From assembly GCA_030430205.1 (NCBI GenBank), contig JAUIGE010000016.1:1-64000 (forward strand): a stretch of DNA of 64,000 bases, in the 5' to 3' direction. Position 1 is the first letter of the stretch. The number at the start of each line of letters is the position of its first letter. Source of the stretch: Bacteroidia bacterium. Lineage in GTDB: Bacteria > Bacteroidota > Bacteroidia > J057. The translations under genes and the position numbers were made by a program. Of the stretch, positions 63,471 through 64,000 are shown piece by piece. The notes beneath the pieces were generated by a model that saw only the letters and a list, made by a program, of their open reading frames with translations, was not told where the DNA came from and did no database searches.

Positions 63471-64000
63471 TTGGGAAAGATTAATATTGCAATAGACGGA
63501 TTTGCCGGTTGCGGCAAAAGTACGACCGCCAAAGAGGTGGCGCGCCGATTTGGCTACCTATATATAGATACCGGCGCGATGTACCGGGCAGTGACCCTTC
63601 ACTTCCTGAAAGAGCAAATTCCTTTTGAAAAGGATACAGAGGCATTGACAAAGTCCCTCCAAAAGCTCGAAATCGACTTTGTCAATGGACAAGCCAATGG
63701 CAAGAGGACTGTGACCCTCAACGGTCAGGCCGTCGAAAAGGAGATTCGTTCTCCTGAAGTGAATGCGGCTGTGAGCCCTGTGGCGACGCTGGTCTCTGTC
63801 CGCCATGCCCTCGTGGCCCAACAGCAACGCATGGCCTTGCGTAAAGGCGTAGTGATGGATGGCCGTGACATCGGCACGGTGGTGCTGCCGGACGCAGAGT
63901 TGAAAGTCTTTATGACTGCCAATATGGACATCAGGGCAGAGAGGAGGCTGGCAGAAATGCAGCGAAAAGGCATGACAGCTACGCTGGAAGAGGTAAAAGA
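63471..64000 (+). CDS. cmk: Cytidylate kinase (partial, cut by the window edge)
   Basis: At least 176 residues before the edge. The P-loop is GFAGCGKST (10-18), followed by YLYIDTGAMYRAVTL and VMDGRDIGTVVLPDAELKVFMTA, all typical of CMP kinase, which phosphorylates CMP and dCMP. The only usable start is TTG 63471 (TTG GGA AAG ATT AAT), 5 bp after the Wzz-like stop. The lid and C-terminal part are outside the window. Confidence 0.92.
   Translation, partial: MGKINIAIDGFAGCGKSTTAKEVARRFGYLYIDTGAMYRAVTLHFLKEQIPFEKDTEALTKSLQKLEIDFVNGQANGKRTVTLNGQAVEKEIRSPEVNAAVSPVATLVSVRHALVAQQQRMALRKGVVMDGRDIGTVVLPDAELKVFMTANMDIRAERRLAEMQRKGMTATLEEVK

Overview
The window comes from the chromosome of a member of the phylum Bacteroidota, tentatively of the Saprospiria (Lewinella-like). 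The evidence is a type IX secretion C-terminal sorting signal on a secreted protein, several promoters that fit the Bacteroidota consensus (TTTG, about 20 nt, TAnnTTTG), DUF2851, DUF2027-Smr and MBOAT/SGNH genes typical of the phylum, and the gene order tRNA-tuf-tRNA(Trp)-secE-nusG-rplKAJL-rpoBC. Genus and species cannot be read from the sequence. No rRNA, CRISPR array, prophage or classical insertion sequence is visible.

Layout. Positions 1-3.7 kb are an eroded accessory stretch: a bestrophin-like channel whose first codons look frameshifted, a DinB-like protein, a zinc-type alcohol dehydrogenase reduced to its two ends, and two tandem secreted paralogues separated by a palindrome-rich repeat element. 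Positions 3.8-15.6 kb hold a type II secretion / type IV pilus-like operon: major pseudopilin, prepilin peptidase, GspE ATPase, GspD secretin, GspL- and GspM-like proteins, a lipoprotein, a GspC/PilP-like protein, a protein with a pilin-like anchor, two minor pseudopilins and GspF. Between the last pseudopilin and gspF lies the most unusual part of the window. Two identical GIY-YIG nuclease genes alternate with three copies of a repeat element that has imperfect terminal inverted repeats and rows of small perfect hairpins, mostly of the form stem-GC-NNN-GC-stem. Positions 15.6-20.7 kb hold a DUF58 module, thyA, a thioesterase, an Lrp-type regulator, trmD and rplS. Positions 20.7-34.1 kb are the translation and transcription core: five tRNAs, tuf, secE, nusG, rplK, rplA, rplJ, rplL, rpoB and rpoC. 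Positions 34.1-64 kb are a mixture of smc, recF, tex, hemW and cmk (cut by the window edge), a membrane-anchored subtilase, an MBOAT/SGNH acylation pair, a type IX-sorted secreted protein, a MacB/FtsX-type permease, a secreted caspase-like protein, an FRG-domain protein next to a dehydrogenase, a TPR protein and a Wzz-like protein.

A recurring theme is invasion of gene borders by short dispersed repeats. Families seen are AGTGGGCAGT/AGTTGGCAGT, GCAGATTAGCAGATG, AATGACGAAC and the GC-NNN-GC hairpin elements. The type II secretion operon alone carries three kinds: an in-frame 21-bp repeat inside the secretin, an AATGACGAAC repeat at a gene junction, and the GIY-YIG/hairpin array that supplies the last codons of a pseudopilin gene. 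All functional calls rest on reading motifs by eye; no database search was run.
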